NCBI GenBank assembly: GCA_030673965.1
Contig: JAUTCN010000007.1
Location: 79,997 to 143,996, forward strand
Reading direction: 5' to 3'
Length of the DNA stretch: 64,000 bases
Origin: Fusobacterium sp. JB019
GTDB taxonomy: Bacteria; Fusobacteriota; Fusobacteriia; Fusobacteriales; Fusobacteriaceae
In this document: piece by piece, positions 55,402-64,000 of the stretch
Position numbering within the stretch: the first letter of the stretch is position 1
Layout: the number at the start of each line of letters is the position of its first letter
Translations under genes and position numbers: made by a program
Notes under the pieces: model-generated
The model's database searches: none
Told to the model about the DNA's origin: nothing
What the model saw: only the letters and a program-made list of their open reading frames with translations

Positions 55402-57354
55402 ATGGTAAAAGAAGAAAGCCTGTTTGATATATTTTTATATGAAACAACTCACCTCTTAGATGAAATGGAAACTAAGCTGTTAGAAGCTGAAAAAACTAAA
55501 AAAGCAGATAAAGAATGGATTGATAATATTTTTAGGATTATGCATACTATAAAAGGTTCTTCAGCAATGCTTGATTTCAAAGAATTATCTAAATTGTCTC
55601 ATGGATTAGAAGATGTTTATTCTCTTATTAGAGATAATAATATAGATATTAAGTTGATATCTAAGATTTTAGATGTTTCTTTAGAGGTTGTTTCTTTTAT
55701 AAAAGAAGAACTTAAAACTCTTGATGAAAATGGAAGTTTACAAAAAGATATAAAACCTTTGCTAAAAAAAATAGATAAGATTTTTAAAGATATAAAAGAT
55801 GTTAAAAATAAAGATATTATTAAAAATATAAAAGAGGAAATTACAGGAAAAATTAACTATAAAATAAATGTTAAATTTAAACAAGGTTGCATGATGGAGG
55901 ATATAAGATCTTTAGATATAAAAAATAAGTTAGGAAAGATATCTAAAGTGATAAAAACAAATCCAAATATTTTAAAAGGACCAGAAGCTTGTAAAAAGAT
56001 CATAGAAAATGGAGCTTCTTTTTTTATTGATACAAATTCTAGTAAAAAAGAGATACAAAATTTATTGAAAAAAATATTATTTTTAGAGGAAACTTTAGTT
56101 TCTAAATATGAAGAAGAAGTTATAAGTTTAGACATGGAGTCAGTTAAAAATAATAGTTATGACAGAAAGCATTATATAAGTGTAGATGTAAATAAATTAG
56201 ATAATCTTTTGAATAATGTAATTGAGTTAGTTACCTCAAGAGCTATATTAGAAGATAGAGTTTTGAAAGAGTTTAAAAAATCTGAAAAATTAGAAAATGC
56301 TTTTTATAATTTAAATGAAAGAATAAAAGAACTTCAAGAAAATATTATGGATATAAGGATGGTTCCAATAAAAAAAGTATTTTTCAGTATGAAAAGATTA
56401 GTTAGAGATATGTCTAAAAAAGAAAATAAAAAAATTAATTTAACATTTATTGGAGAAGAAACTGAAGTAGATAAAAATATAATAGAAGATTTATATAATC
56501 CGATTATACATTTAATAAGAAATGCAATAGATCACGGGATAGAATTAGCTGAAGAAAGAACTAAAATAAATAAATCATCTGAGGGGAATATAACTTTAAA
56601 AGCAAAGACTGAAGGTGGAAATATTATAGTGTCCATATGTGATGATGGGAAAGGGTTAGATAAAAAAGCGATTTTAAACAAGGCAATAGATAAGGGATAT
56701 ATAAAGAAAAGTGTTCAAGAAATAACAGAGAAAGAACTTTATTCAATAATTATGAAGCCAGGTTTTTCAACAGTTGAAGAAATAAATGAATATTCTGGTC
56801 GTGGTGTTGGAATGGATGTTGTTTACGAGGAGATAAAAAAGCTAGGTGGACTAGTAAAAATAGATAGTAAAGAAAATGAAGGAACTACAATTAATCTAAT
56901 TATTCCTTTGACATTATCTATTGTTAATGGAATAAAGGTAATATCAAATAATATAAGTTATATTGTTCCTATTAATGCAATGAAATCTATTTTTAAAAGT
57001 AAAAAAGAAGATATTGTAGAAGATACAAATGGAAATACATTTGTTATAATCCAAGAGAAAAATTATCCATTAATAAATTTCAATAATTATTTTGGGAATG
57101 AGAAAAAAAATGAATTTTCAAATAAAATTATAATGTTAATTGAAGCTAGTGAAGAGGAAAAATTTGCAGTTGCCTTTGATGAAATACAAGGAGAATATCA
57201 AGTGGTAGTAAAGGCTTTTCCTAAATATCTAAAAAAATGTACTAAATCATTAACTGGATTAAGTGGTTGTGCAACTATGGGAGATGGGACTATTAGCTAT
57301 ATACTTGATGTAACTGGATTAGCGCTTGAATTGAATAAGAAAGTGAGTGAATAG
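55402..57354 (+). CDS. cheA: Chemotaxis histidine kinase CheA
   Basis: 650 residues. Hpt domain with His48 in MHTIKGSSAML, a poorly conserved linker/P2 region (about 130-240), dimer helices, HATPase (HLIRNAIDHGIELAEER, DDGKGLD, GRGVGMDVV) and CheW-like domain (about 515-640). Phosphorylates CheY and probably the REC-GGDEF protein at the operon end. AAGGAGG ribosome site. Confidence 0.96.
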   Translation: MVKEESLFDIFLYETTHLLDEMETKLLEAEKTKKADKEWIDNIFRIMHTIKGSSAMLDFKELSKLSHGLEDVYSLIRDNNIDIKLISKILDVSLEVVSFIKEELKTLDENGSLQKDIKPLLKKIDKIFKDIKDVKNKDIIKNIKEEITGKINYKINVKFKQGCMMEDIRSLDIKNKLGKISKVIKTNPNILKGPEACKKIIENGASFFIDTNSSKKEIQNLLKKILFLEETLVSKYEEEVISLDMESVKNNSYDRKHYISVDVNKLDNLLNNVIELVTSRAILEDRVLKEFKKSEKLENAFYNLNERIKELQENIMDIRMVPIKKVFFSMKRLVRDMSKKENKKINLTFIGEETEVDKNIIEDLYNPIIHLIRNAIDHGIELAEERTKINKSSEGNITLKAKTEGGNIIVSICDDGKGLDKKAILNKAIDKGYIKKSVQEITEKELYSIIMKPGFSTVEEINEYSGRGVGMDVVYEEIKKLGGLVKIDSKENEGTTINLIIPLTLSIVNGIKVISNNISYIVPINAMKSIFKSKKEDIVEDTNGNTFVIIQEKNYPLINFNNYFGNEKKNEFSNKIIMLIEASEEEKFAVAFDEIQGEYQVVVKAFPKYLKKCTKSLTGLSGCATMGDGTISYILDVTGLALELNKKVSE

Positions 57355-57356
57355 GA

Positions 57357-57782
57357 ATGAATGAAAAATATATGTTATTCTTAATAGAAGATAGATATTA
57401 TGCTATTGATGTTAAAAATATTCAAGAAATAATAACTTCTTTAGAAATATTGGATATTCCTAGAAAAAAAACTTTTTGTGAAGGAATAGTCAGTTTAAGA
57501 GGAGAAATTCTGCCAATAATTAATGGAAGAAAAATATTTAATTTAGAACAAAATAAAGAAGATAAAACTATAATTATTCTAAGAAATGAAGAAGAGTATT
57601 TTGGACTTTTAGTTGAAAAAGTTATAGATGTTATGGAAATAGATGAAAATAACTTTTTACAAGCTTATGAAAAAAATACTAATCAAGGAATAATAGAATC
57701 AAATGAAAAACTTTATAAATTTAAAGAGTTTACAGTATCAATATTAGATATAGAATTATTTAATGATATTGTAAAAGAGTAA
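57357..57782 (+). CDS. cheW: CheW coupling protein 1
   Basis: 141 residues, one CheW domain (YAIDVKNIQEIITSLEILDIPRKKTFCEGIVSLRGEILPIINGRK region). Bridges CheA and receptors. Starts 2 bases after cheA. Confidence 0.93.
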   Translation: MNEKYMLFLIEDRYYAIDVKNIQEIITSLEILDIPRKKTFCEGIVSLRGEILPIINGRKIFNLEQNKEDKTIIILRNEEEYFGLLVEKVIDVMEIDENNFLQAYEKNTNQGIIESNEKLYKFKEFTVSILDIELFNDIVKE

Positions 57783-57790
57783 GGAGGATT

Positions 57791-58588
57791 ATGGAATTAT
57801 TAAGGGAAGATTTTGATGAAATTCAAAAAAAAATAATTTCATTTTATGGAATAGATCTTTCTAGAAAATATGAATTAGTAAAAAATAGATTAACAACTTT
57901 TGCTATTGATGAGGGGTATAATGATTTACATAAATTTATTAATGAAATAAATAAAAATCCTTTTTTATACAAAGAGTTAGTAAATAGATTAACTACAAAT
58001 TATACATATTTTTTTAGAGAAAAGGAACATTTTGAAATATTGAAGGAAAAAATAATTCCACAAATAATAAATAAAAATTCTAGTAATCGTTTTAAGATTT
58101 GGTGTGCAGGTTGTTCTAAGGGAAATGAAGCTTATTCAATTGCGATAACACTAGAAGAAATATTAGGATTGAAATTAAATTATTCAATATATGGAACAGA
58201 TATATCTACAAAAGTTCTTGATTTTGCAAATAAAGGAATTTATACAAGGGAAGATTTAAAAAGATTAGAAGAGGGGAAAGTAGCTAAATATTTTAATGAA
58301 ATAAAAGAAAATGAGTTTCAAATAACTGAAAAATTAATAAAAAAAATATATTTTTCAGAATTAAATTTAATGCTTCCTTTTAATCCCTTTTTTAATAACT
58401 TTAATATAATATTTTGTAGAAACGTAATGATTTATTTTCCTTTAGAGGTTAAGATAAAACTTATAAATAAATTTTATAATGCCTTGCAACCAGGAGGATA
58501 TTTAATTATAGGTAAAAGTGAGATATTACCAAAAACAAAAAATAAATTTAAATTAGTGCAACAATCTGTTTATAGAAAGGAGCTCTAA
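57791..58588 (+). CDS. cheR: Chemotaxis protein methyltransferase CheR
   Basis: 265 residues. N-terminal all-helix domain (about 5-75) and SAM domain with WCAGCSKGNEAYSIAI, GTDIS, and NIIFCRNVMIYF. Methylates receptor glutamates. No CheB methylesterase is present in the window; CheD and CheC may be the only adaptation partners, or CheB lies elsewhere. No C-terminal pentapeptide-binding insertion is obvious. Confidence 0.95.
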   Translation: MELLREDFDEIQKKIISFYGIDLSRKYELVKNRLTTFAIDEGYNDLHKFINEINKNPFLYKELVNRLTTNYTYFFREKEHFEILKEKIIPQIINKNSSNRFKIWCAGCSKGNEAYSIAITLEEILGLKLNYSIYGTDISTKVLDFANKGIYTREDLKRLEEGKVAKYFNEIKENEFQITEKLIKKIYFSELNLMLPFNPFFNNFNIIFCRNVMIYFPLEVKIKLINKFYNALQPGGYLIIGKSEILPKTKNKFKLVQQSVYRKEL

Positions 58589-58589
58589 A

Positions 58590-59093
58590 ATGTTTAAAGA
58601 TAAAAAGTTACAATTTTTAGAATTCAAAGTTAATAATAATTACTATGCTTTGAAATTAGAAGAAGTAAAGGAAATAGTTTTAGATGTGGAAAGACAATCT
58701 ATAGTTAATTCTTTTGATTTTATTGATGGGATAATTAAGTATAGAGAGGATATATACACAGCTTTAGATACAGAATTAATACTAAAGGGTAAATCTATTT
58801 ATGAAAAAGAAATATATTTATTAACTTATAATAAAAAAAATATAAATATTGCTTTAAGATTAAATAAAATAACTTTAATTAGAGAAGTAAGTGAGGAACA
58901 AATAGAAAAACCAGACTTAATAGAAGAGGTAAGTGATGAGTTATTTATTCAAGGGATAATTAATTTAAAAGAAGACCATTTGATACAAATAATAGATATA
59001 AATAAATTAATAGATTATATAGAAAACTTAAAAAATATTACAATAAAAGAAAATGGGGGAGAAGAAAATGTTAAAAAATGTGAAAATAAATAA
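58590..59093 (+). CDS. cheW: CheW coupling protein 2
   Basis: 167 residues, a second, more divergent CheW domain ([39 protein letters not shown]). It has a lysine-rich tail encoded by the region that overlaps the receptor gene by 26 bases. A second CheW or a CheV-like part lacking a receiver domain. Confidence 0.88.
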   Translation: MFKDKKLQFLEFKVNNNYYALKLEEVKEIVLDVERQSIVNSFDFIDGIIKYREDIYTALDTELILKGKSIYEKEIYLLTYNKKNINIALRLNKITLIREVSEEQIEKPDLIEEVSDELFIQGIINLKEDHLIQIIDINKLIDYIENLKNITIKENGGEENVKKCENK

Positions 59094-60756
59094 ATTACTA
59101 ATATTAATAACAATGAGTTTAACGATTTTATCTTGCATAATAGGTTTTTCAAGTATTCATGGGGCAAAACGTGTTGCAAAATCTTTTAAAATTTTAATAA
59201 AAGAAAATAATGAGAAAGATTCTTTAGCATTATTATCAAGTATTAGAACAAATACAAATACTTGTGCAAGAATAGTTGAAGAAATTTTTATAGTAGAAGA
59301 CAAAGTGCAAGCAGAAAATTCTTTACTTCGTTATAATGATTTTAAATTTAAAACTTTAAATGCTGTATCTAAATTTAAAGAAACTCATGTAAATGAAGAT
59401 GGACTTATAGATGAATATGAAGTAGCTTTAAAGAATTGGTTTGATGTTATAGACGAAATGGCGCAATTATATAAAGGTGGAAATATAAAAGAAGCTCGTA
59501 GAGTTTATCTGTCAGGGTCTAATAAAAATATAAATGAGATTTTAAACATAGTTTATAAAGTAGAAAATAAGATAAATACTCATAGAGAACATATATTAAT
59601 TGAAGCTTCAGAGTATATAGAAAATTTTAAGAAGGTAATGATAGGTTTGATAGCACTTAGTATACTGTTATCTCTTGGTGTAGGGATTAATTTAAATAGA
59701 ATAATAAAGGAACCTTTAGAAGCAACTAAAAAAGCTTTAAATGCTTTTGCTGATGGGAATTTACATGTAGATTTGAAATATGATTCAGAAAATGAATTTG
59801 GAGAAATGGTAAAAACAGTAAAGAATAGTTTTATTAAAATAAATTCATATATTAAAGATACAGAGAGAGTATTGAAAACAATGACAGATGGGAATTTTGA
59901 TTATGAAGGAAAAGTAGATTATTCTGGGGATTATATAAAAATAGCAAAACTTTATTATGAATATAGTGTTCAAATGTCTAGTATGATATTGAAAATAAAA
60001 AATGCAGCAAGACAGGTTTCAGAAGCATCAGGACAAGTTGCTGAAAGTTCTCAAGAAATGGCGAGAGGTTCAATGGAACAAGCATCAGCAATAGAAGAGT
60101 TAACAGCAGAAATGAATAATATAAATATATCTATCGAAAACAATAATAATATGGTTGATCAAACTGTAGCTTTAACTAAAAAAACAAATGAAATTTTGCA
60201 AACAGGATCAGATCAAATGAGTGATTTAAGATTAGCTATGGATGAAATTTCAGATACAGCAAAACAAATCAATAAAATAATAAAAACAATAGACGATATT
60301 TCATTTAGAACAAATATATTAGCTTTAAATGCAGCAGTTGAAGCAGCTCGTGCAGGAGATGCAGGGAAAGGATTCTCAGTTGTAGCTTCAGAAGTTCGTA
60401 ATCTAGCTCAAAAATCAGCAGAAGCAGCTAAATTAACAACTGATTTAATAGAAAACTCTATGGCAGCAGTTGAAAATGGAGTCTTAATTACAAATAAAAC
60501 AGTTAAAACAATAGAAGAAGTTAAAGAGAAATCAAATGATATAAATGTAGCTATAAAAAATATATCAGAAACTTCAAAGGAACAATATGATTCAGTAAAT
60601 AAAATTTCAGAAAGCATGAATCAAATTTCTTCAGTAGTTCAATTATCATCTGCTACTTCAGAGGAAAGCGCAGCAGTGAGTGAAGAATTATTTAGTCAAG
60701 CTAGAATATTAACAGAATTAATTTCAAAATATAAACTAAGACAAATAAAAGACTAG
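59068..60756 (+). CDS. Methyl-accepting chemotaxis protein
   Basis: 562 residues. Membrane helices near 8-30 and 190-211 enclose a periplasmic four-helix-bundle-like sensor of about 160 residues ([33 protein letters not shown]), followed by HAMP (about 212-265) and the signalling rod. The conserved hairpin [20 protein letters not shown] and [21 protein letters not shown] is intact. No CheR-docking pentapeptide at the end (KLRQIKD). Ligand unknown; such 4HB_MCP domains bind small organic acids or amino acids, or nothing directly. ATG 59068 follows GGAGAAG; an ATG at 59053 has no ribosome site. Confidence 0.93.
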   Translation: MLKNVKINKLLILITMSLTILSCIIGFSSIHGAKRVAKSFKILIKENNEKDSLALLSSIRTNTNTCARIVEEIFIVEDKVQAENSLLRYNDFKFKTLNAVSKFKETHVNEDGLIDEYEVALKNWFDVIDEMAQLYKGGNIKEARRVYLSGSNKNINEILNIVYKVENKINTHREHILIEASEYIENFKKVMIGLIALSILLSLGVGINLNRIIKEPLEATKKALNAFADGNLHVDLKYDSENEFGEMVKTVKNSFIKINSYIKDTERVLKTMTDGNFDYEGKVDYSGDYIKIAKLYYEYSVQMSSMILKIKNAARQVSEASGQVAESSQEMARGSMEQASAIEELTAEMNNINISIENNNNMVDQTVALTKKTNEILQTGSDQMSDLRLAMDEISDTAKQINKIIKTIDDISFRTNILALNAAVEAARAGDAGKGFSVVASEVRNLAQKSAEAAKLTTDLIENSMAAVENGVLITNKTVKTIEEVKEKSNDINVAIKNISETSKEQYDSVNKISESMNQISSVVQLSSATSEESAAVSEELFSQARILTELISKYKLRQIKD

Positions 60757-60767
60757 AAGGAGATAAA

Positions 60768-62042
60768 ATGAAACCAAATATTATGATCGTAGATGATTCA
60801 TTGATGGCAAGGAAAAGTTTCAAAAATATCTTCCAAGAAATTTATAATATATTAGAAGTTGAATCTGGATATTTAGCATTAAATATATTAGCAAAAGGAG
60901 AACAAAAAGTAGATTTAATTCTTTTAGATTTAATTATGCCAGGAATGAATGGGTTAGAAGTTATTAAATATATAAAATCAAATAAATCATTTGATAAATT
61001 ACCTATTGTTGTTATAAGTAGTGATGAAAAACAACAATTAGCTGCTTTAAATTCAGGAGCGTGGGATTTTGTATCTAAGGTAGAAAATAAAGAAATAATT
61101 AAAGCTAGAATAAAAAATGTTTTAGCTAGGAGAAGGACTGAAGAGATAGAAAATGAAAATAAAATAATAAATGAAATGTTAAAAAATATATTACATTATT
61201 CAAATGATGTAGTCTTTCAATTAGATTTGGAAAATAATGATTTAAATTATTATGGATCTTTTTCTAAAGGTAAAGAAGAGAATATAAAAAATAATGTAGA
61301 AAATTTTAAAATTGAAGATTTTATATTTTTAGAAGATGTAGTTTTATTCAATGAACTTAAAGAAAAAGTTATACAAGGGGAGACTAATTTAAGTTCAGAT
61401 ATAAGAATAAAAGTAAAAGAAAATATATATGTTTGGTGTCAAATGATTGTTACTGGAGTAAAAGATAAAGAAGGAAGGGTAGAGAAAATATTTGGAAAAT
61501 TAAGTGATATACATGAATATAAGGAAGCAGTAACTGAAGCTATCCATATTTCCAATATCGATCCTTTAACTAAATTATTTAACAGAAGAGCTTTTGAAGA
61601 ACATGTAGAAAAAAATATGTTGAATAAAAATATTGCAAATGCCTATATTATTGTTGATGTTGATAATTTTAAAAATGTTAATGATACTTATGGGCATGCT
61701 AATGGGGATATAATATTAAAAAAAATATCTGAAAATTTAATAAAGGTTTTTGATGAAAAAGATTTTATTGCAAGAATAGGTGGAGATGAATTTGCAGTAT
61801 TTACAGTAGATATTAAAGATAAAGAATATTTAAAAAGCAAATTAGAAAAGTTAAAAGAATTAACTAAAAATCCAATTAAAATTTCAGGTGGTGAAAATTA
61901 TATTCAAACAATAAGTGTAGGGTGCTATATAATTCCTAAAAATTCAAAATTGACTTTAGATTATATATTTGATAAAACAGATAAAGCTTTATATGAAACT
62001 AAAGAAAAAGGAAAAAATAATTATACTATCTCAAATTACTAA
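60768..62042 (+). CDS. REC-PAS-GGDEF response regulator, diguanylate cyclase
   Basis: 424 residues. Receiver domain with Asp9/Asp10, phospho-acceptor Asp54 in LLDLIMPGMNG and Lys104; PAS domain (about 138-255) and GGDEF domain (263-424) with the intact active site RIGGDEF (336-342) and IDPLTKLFNRRAF. The inhibitory RxxD site is degenerate (Asp329-x-x-Asp332), so product inhibition may be absent. Last gene of the chemosensory transcript, 11 bases after the receptor. It likely makes cyclic di-GMP when phosphorylated by CheA, as WspR does in Pseudomonas. Confidence 0.92.
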   Translation: MKPNIMIVDDSLMARKSFKNIFQEIYNILEVESGYLALNILAKGEQKVDLILLDLIMPGMNGLEVIKYIKSNKSFDKLPIVVISSDEKQQLAALNSGAWDFVSKVENKEIIKARIKNVLARRRTEEIENENKIINEMLKNILHYSNDVVFQLDLENNDLNYYGSFSKGKEENIKNNVENFKIEDFIFLEDVVLFNELKEKVIQGETNLSSDIRIKVKENIYVWCQMIVTGVKDKEGRVEKIFGKLSDIHEYKEAVTEAIHISNIDPLTKLFNRRAFEEHVEKNMLNKNIANAYIIVDVDNFKNVNDTYGHANGDIILKKISENLIKVFDEKDFIARIGGDEFAVFTVDIKDKEYLKSKLEKLKELTKNPIKISGGENYIQTISVGCYIIPKNSKLTLDYIFDKTDKALYETKEKGKNNYTISNY

Positions 62043-62117
62043 TAAAATAAAAAAGGAAAAAATAGGAAAACTTAGAATAATAAATAAAGAGAACTAAATT
62101 ATAAAGAGGTGAGAAAG

Positions 62118-63422
62118 ATGAGAAAAATATTTATCTTAGACACAAATGTTTTAATTCATGACCCTAATGCAATTTATAATTTTAGAGGGAATGATGTTAT
62201 TTTACCTATTGAAGTACTTGAAGAGATAGATCTGTTAAAACAGAAACAAAATACAGCTACCCACGCTAGAATGGCATCAAGAGTAATAGAAAAAATAAGA
62301 CAAAAAGGAAATATTTCAAAAGGAATAGAACTTCCTAACGATATTTTGTTTAGAGTTGAAATAAATAGAAATCTAGCTTTAATACCAGATGGTTTAAGAA
62401 AAGATGCTATAGATAATCATATTTTAGCTGTAGTAATAGAAACTATGCAAAAACATCCTGATGAAAAAGTTATATTTGTAACAAAGGATATTAACTTAAG
62501 AATAAAAGCTGATGCAGTTGGTATTATTGTTGAAGATTATTCTACAGATAAGGTTGAATATCAAGAATTGGATAGAGGTTATAAAGAAATAGAAGTTGAT
62601 AAAGCTGTGTTTGATAAATATAATAAACATGGAAAAATTAATGTTTCGGAATTAAATCTAGAATTTGAACCAAATCCTAATTTTTTCTTTATAATAAAAA
62701 GTGGTCAAGAAGAAACTTTTGGAAGATATAATGATGGAAAAGTAAAGAAATTTTTAAATGGAGATATAAATGCTTGGGGAGCAAGAGCAAGAAATCAAGA
62801 ACAAAGATTTGCCATGGATTTATTAATGGATGAAGATATAAAAGCTGTAACTTTAGTTGGAAAAGCAGGAACAGGAAAGACATTATTATCAATAGCAGCA
62901 GGTCTTGAGCAAGTAGTTGAAAGAAAAAAATATTCAAAATTATATATTGCAAGACCAATAATTCCTATGGGAAAAGATTTGGGATATTTACCAGGAAGTG
63001 AAAAAGAAAAATTAAGACCTTGGATGCAACCAATATTTGATAATATAGAATTATTGAGCGATATAAAGGGTGAAAAAGCAGGAGAAAAAGTAATAGCTGG
63101 TTTAGAATCTATGGGTTTATTAAAAGTAGAAGCTCTAACTTATATAAGAGGAAGAAGTATACCAAATGGATTTATAATTATTGATGAGGCTCAAAATTTA
63201 ACTCCTCTTGAAATAAAAACAATAATTACAAGAGCAGGAGAAAATACAAAAATTGTATTTACAGGGGATCCTGATCAAATAGATAGTCCTTATTTAGACT
63301 GTAATTCAAATGGATTAACTTATACTGCTGAAAAATTAAAAGATGAAGAAATTGTAGGACATATAACTTTAGTAAAGGGAGAAAGATCTCCTTTAGCTGA
63401 AATTTCTGCTAAGTTATTGTAA
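62118..63422 (+). CDS. PhoH-family ATPase with N-terminal PIN domain
   Basis: 434 residues. PIN nuclease domain (1-~135, FILDTNVLIHDP with the first catalytic Asp residues) and PhoH ATPase (about 230-434) with GKAGTGKTLLS, IIDEAQNLTP and FTGDPDQIDSPY. Such PhoH2/YlaK-type fusions are RNA helicase-nucleases. ATG 62118 follows AGAGGTG; a GTG at 62109 overlaps that site. It may be read from the preceding operon as no terminator is visible in the 75-bp gap. Confidence 0.92.
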   Translation: MRKIFILDTNVLIHDPNAIYNFRGNDVILPIEVLEEIDLLKQKQNTATHARMASRVIEKIRQKGNISKGIELPNDILFRVEINRNLALIPDGLRKDAIDNHILAVVIETMQKHPDEKVIFVTKDINLRIKADAVGIIVEDYSTDKVEYQELDRGYKEIEVDKAVFDKYNKHGKINVSELNLEFEPNPNFFFIIKSGQEETFGRYNDGKVKKFLNGDINAWGARARNQEQRFAMDLLMDEDIKAVTLVGKAGTGKTLLSIAAGLEQVVERKKYSKLYIARPIIPMGKDLGYLPGSEKEKLRPWMQPIFDNIELLSDIKGEKAGEKVIAGLESMGLLKVEALTYIRGRSIPNGFIIIDEAQNLTPLEIKTIITRAGENTKIVFTGDPDQIDSPYLDCNSNGLTYTAEKLKDEEIVGHITLVKGERSPLAEISAKLL

Positions 63423-63441
63423 AAAAAATTATAAAATTATT

Positions 63442-63480
63442 AATTCCTTTAAGTTAAAACTTGAAGGAATTTTTATTTAC
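63442..63480 (+). terminator. Terminator after PhoH gene
   Basis: Stem AATTCCTTTAAGTT / AACTTGAAGGAATT with one G-T pair, followed by T-rich sequence. The AATTCCTT arm resembles the gdhA terminator. Confidence 0.88.
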
Positions 63481-63515
63481 TATAAAAGAAATGTTAACCT
63501 TCTAAAAAAAAGGGA

Positions 63516-63545
63516 TTTACATTTTATTTCAACATATTATATAAT
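63516..63545 (+). promoter_or_regulatory. Promoter of the symporter transcript
   Basis: TTTACA (63516-63521), 18-bp spacer, TATAAT (63540-63545). The leader to the symporter start would be over 220 bases and includes the 33-residue ORF. Confidence 0.6.
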
Positions 63546-63608
63546 GAGCCTCGTAACATAACTTTCAATTATCTTACAAATTTATAAATTAAAAAAGGAG
63601 AAAGAAAA

Positions 63609-63710
63609 ATGAATTTAGAAAAGTATATTGATGGGAAATTAAAAAAAGAAATAAAAGGTAGGGGAAAAGAAAAAAGAGATATTAAATACCTCAAAAAATA
63701 TTTCAAATAA
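63609..63710 (+). CDS. Possible 33-residue basic leader peptide
   Basis: An ORF with a good AAAGGAG ribosome site 8 bases upstream, encoding a very lysine-rich peptide (MNLEKYIDGKLKKEIKGRG and a further 14 residues). Not recognised. It lies alone between the promoter and the symporter gene, so may be a regulatory leader or a small protein; it could also be chance in AT-rich DNA. Confidence 0.45.
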   Translation: MNLEKYIDGKLKKEIKGRGKEKRDIKYLKKYFK

Positions 63711-63776
63711 TTAGTTGATAAAAAAATAAGAAGGTTATAGAAAAGAATATTATTTTAAAATTTTTTGGAGGGAATA

Positions 63777-64000
63777 ATGAAAAAAATAAAAGATTCACTT
63801 ATATTTAAATTGTTATTAGGAGTAACATTCGGAATAATAATAGGATTAACATCAGGAGAAAAAATTATAGGTCTTATAAATACAGTTAAATTTATTTTAG
63901 GACAAGTTATATTTTTCTCTGTACCACTTGTTATTTTAGGGTTTATAGCACCTGCAATAACAAAAATGAAATCAAATGCGAGTAAAATGTTGTTGACTAT
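63777..64000 (+). CDS. Dicarboxylate/amino acid:cation symporter, partial (N-terminus)
   Basis: First 74 residues of a DAACS-family transporter: MKKIKDSLIFKLLLGVTFGIIIGL, then FILGQVIFFSVPLVILGFIAPAITKM. Members carry glutamate, aspartate, serine or C4-dicarboxylates with sodium or protons. Runs off the window. GGAGG ribosome site. Confidence 0.9.
   Translation, partial: MKKIKDSLIFKLLLGVTFGIIIGLTSGEKIIGLINTVKFILGQVIFFSVPLVILGFIAPAITKMKSNASKMLLT

Overview
The window is a stretch of bacterial chromosome with very low GC and dense coding. Gene content points to a fermentative anaerobe with a Gram-negative envelope, most likely a member of the Fusobacteriota (Fusobacterium, Cetobacterium, Ilyobacter or Propionigenium type). 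It pairs an Acidaminococcus-like 2-hydroxyglutarate dehydrogenase with glutamate dehydrogenase. It has Kdo transferase WaaA and a LolC/LolD-like ABC pair, which imply an outer membrane, together with RNase Y, YmdB and ptsH/ptsI of the kind usual in Firmicutes. The lineage is my inference from gene families; I ran no search.

Layout. 1-542: partial L-asparaginase. 925-3268: hgdH and gdhA, the first two steps of glutamate fermentation through 2-hydroxyglutarate, behind a promoter that carries three direct repeats at exact 20-bp spacing. 3434-7050: ComM, an esterase, GalE. 7124-7278: tRNA-Gly and tRNA-Lys. 7402-8423: a two-gene ArsP-type permease. 8491-10428: a membrane Fe-S protein, a ferredoxin, a divergent Crp/Fnr regulator and a thioredoxin, with the same operator-like sequence before the ferredoxin and before trxA. 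10545-15099: a helicase-nuclease, DAHP synthase, PgeF. 15144-17238: an AEC transporter and a phage-type Xre-S24 repressor facing a 70-residue ORF. 17296-23863: CobQ, EI, HPr, TypA, TruB. 23978-31378: a secreted glycoside-hydrolase-like protein, an M16 protease, carbonic anhydrase, the Lol-like pair and Hpf. 31439-35041: a transposase-derived protein with altered catalytic residues, a glucose-family PTS permease and a GntR regulator with its operator. 35216-44678: ObgE, MiaA, a lipoprotein, an RsbW/STAS partner-switch pair, RNase Y, YmdB, PrmA, Cmk, WaaA, TrmB. 44710-49798: Mn-type SOD, RuvC, LysR, UvrA.

The most unusual part is 50458-62042. One promoter appears to drive a tightly packed run of genes: a HAM1-family protein that has lost key catalytic residues, an overlapping SIR2-type NADase-like protein, overlapping ruvA, an NhaC-type antiporter, then a complete chemosensory set (CheC, CheD, CheY, CheA, CheW, CheR, CheW, MCP) ending in a REC-PAS-GGDEF diguanylate cyclase. 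The HAM1-SIR2 pair matches the KomB-KomC part of the Kongming anti-phage system without its adenosine deaminase KomA. The chemosensory genes lack CheB and flagellar neighbours and end in a c-di-GMP enzyme, which suggests an alternative (Wsp-like) output.

The window closes with PhoH, a possible 33-residue leader ORF and the start of a dicarboxylate/amino-acid symporter.
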